From the NCBI RefSeq assembly GCF_021018895.1, contig NC_079377.1, forward strand, positions 19,130,001-19,194,000: a stretch of DNA of 64,000 nucleotides, given 5' to 3'. The notes below the pieces were generated by a model. That model had not been told where the DNA came from. It worked only from the letters and a program-made list of their open reading frames with translations, and searched no databases. A program made the translations under genes and the position numbers. The stretch is from Seriola aureovittata. Lineage: Eukaryota; Chordata; Actinopteri; Carangiformes; Carangidae. Shown piece after piece: positions 63,114 through 64,000 of this stretch (position 1 is its first letter; each line of letters begins with the position of its first letter).

Positions 63114-64000
63114 CCCATAAAGACCCGGACCCATTTCTACCGCAAGGAAAATTATGGGGGGCATAAAACAGATTAAATAGAGCACATAGAACACATTTCT
63201 CAAAAAATTTTCAAAATTCTGCCACTAGGTGGCAAAGATCTCAAAAGTGACTTGGATGTCACTTCGGGCGTAAAATAGTTAAATTATATGTTACACCTTA
63301 ATCTGAAATTTTTTTAAATAAATCAGCCTGAGAATGTATTTCTTTGTCTTTTTATTTGTATATCCTCAGATCAACATCCAACAACATAAATAACATCTTA
63401 ATAATGAAAAAAAAAACTCTTTGTAGGTTTAGTCTAGGCATTTTCTCAGATCAACAACAAGAAAAGTACCATCTGAACAATGAAAAAAACATGATGCCTC
63501 ATAGAGTAGGTTTAGCTGCTTATCTTAATAATTATGGAAGGAAATGATATCAATAACACTGTCCCTGCCTTCCACTTCACACCACTGATCACTATTGATC
63601 CTTTTCTACTCTCTAACAGGTTGTCAAAGCTCACCAGAATAATAACATTTGTAATTCCACAATGAATAACCTAAAAGCTCAACAACTTTTGTGGAATTTG
63701 TAACAGATTTGTTTCTGGACAAAGTAGAAATATAGGGATGAAGGCCAGAGCTTGAACTACTGGTGGATTACCTATTTAGCAGAGGGGTTTGGGTGTGTGC
63801 CTAGGCAAAATGGTATGTTTTGAAACAGTTTCTCTCTTCAGTGAAGCAGAGACGCACGTCACATTTCTCGCAGACGGTGGTGGTTGCATTGGTTTTGCAG
63901 ATTTTGCAGCGGCCACGCTTGGCACATTTCACAGGCCAGTGTGCAACCTGGTCCAGACGAACATCATCAGGAACTCCGACACGGACTCTCTTGGGAGGTG
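63114..64000 (-). mobile_element. piggyBac DNA transposon, 3' end and part of transposase
   Basis: The left boundary is TTAA (63110-63113) followed by CCCATAAAGACCC, the classic piggyBac arrangement of a TTAA target and a terminal repeat starting CCC. From 63114 to about 63800 there is AT-rich non-coding sequence between the end and the transposase stop codon. The other end and the second TTAA are outside the window. Boundary calls are from the motif alone. Confidence 0.78.
63801..64000 (-). CDS. piggyBac transposase, C-terminal fragment (runs off window)
   Basis: On the minus strand an open frame enters from the window edge and stops at a TAG (complement of 63801-63803). It encodes about 65 residues beginning PPKRVRVGVPDDVRLDQ, followed by a Cys-rich end with C-x6-C-x2-C, then CEKC, then single cysteines in LCFTEERNCF, finishing YHFA. 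This is the C-terminal cysteine-rich, zinc-binding DNA-binding domain of piggyBac/PGBD4-like transposases. The visible portion has no frameshift or stop, so the copy may be recent or intact. The DDE catalytic core would lie beyond 64000. Confidence 0.85.
   Translation of the reverse strand, partial: PPKRVRVGVPDDVRLDQVAHWPVKCAKRGRCKICKTNATTTVCEKCDVRLCFTEERNCFKTYHFA

Overview
The window reads as vertebrate, almost certainly teleost, chromosomal DNA. Evidence: very dense (CA)n/(GT)n microsatellites, small exons with GT-AG introns, and divergent copies of repeat types common in fish (L2-like, L1/Tx1-like and other non-LTR retrotransposon pieces, short TIR/MITE-like elements, a SINE-like family, and a piggyBac end). 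There are no operons and no prokaryotic features. Nearly all long open frames are translations of dinucleotide repeats or chance frames in intron and intergenic DNA.

One host gene is well supported: camkmt (calmodulin-lysine N-methyltransferase), on the + strand. Seven consecutive coding exons lie at 35562-35622, 37153-37204, 42678-42741, 46039-46105, 48963-49037, 57889-57952 and 61149-61280. Their splice phases agree across all six junctions, and the joined 515 nt encode about 171 residues of the class I SAM-methyltransferase core. This covers the ELGGGMT motif I, the acidic post-I strand, the ADCLF motif and the C-terminal VFAP region. I could not find the 5' exons in the first 35.5 kb, nor the terminal exon (family C-terminus YEENLHYPLLL-type) after 61280. 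The window therefore probably starts inside a very long upstream intron and ends inside the last intron or just past the gene's core.

Layout: 1-35561 is a gene-poor, repeat-rich stretch, probably camkmt intron. It holds microsatellites, a degenerate L1/Tx1-type LINE on the minus strand (about 24590-26080) interrupted by a SINE-like element and a MITE, a LINE C-terminal scrap near 30570, and an inverted LINE/SINE-type tail at 31545-31850. 35562-61280 is the exon-bearing part, with more repeats in the introns: a common fish interspersed repeat abutting an L2-like 3' end at 39900-40701, a LINE RT scrap at 50440-50760, and a TIR element with a second TIR element inside it at 60052-61082, ending 66 bp before an exon. 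61281-63113 has no recognised gene. 63114-64000 is one end of a piggyBac element: a TTAA boundary, a non-coding end and the cysteine-rich C-terminus of the transposase on the minus strand, running off the window.

Several low-repeat patches look like conserved non-coding elements. The clearest is 59251-59480, which has a perfect 14-bp palindrome placing two TAAT cores around a CAGCTG E-box. In human the gene next to CAMKMT is SIX3, so distal enhancers inside these introns are plausible, but this is inference. I found no evidence of a wholly new biological system here. The most useful observations are the hidden exon chain, CA/GT tracts abutting several splice donors, the nested transposon next to an exon, and the CNE candidates.
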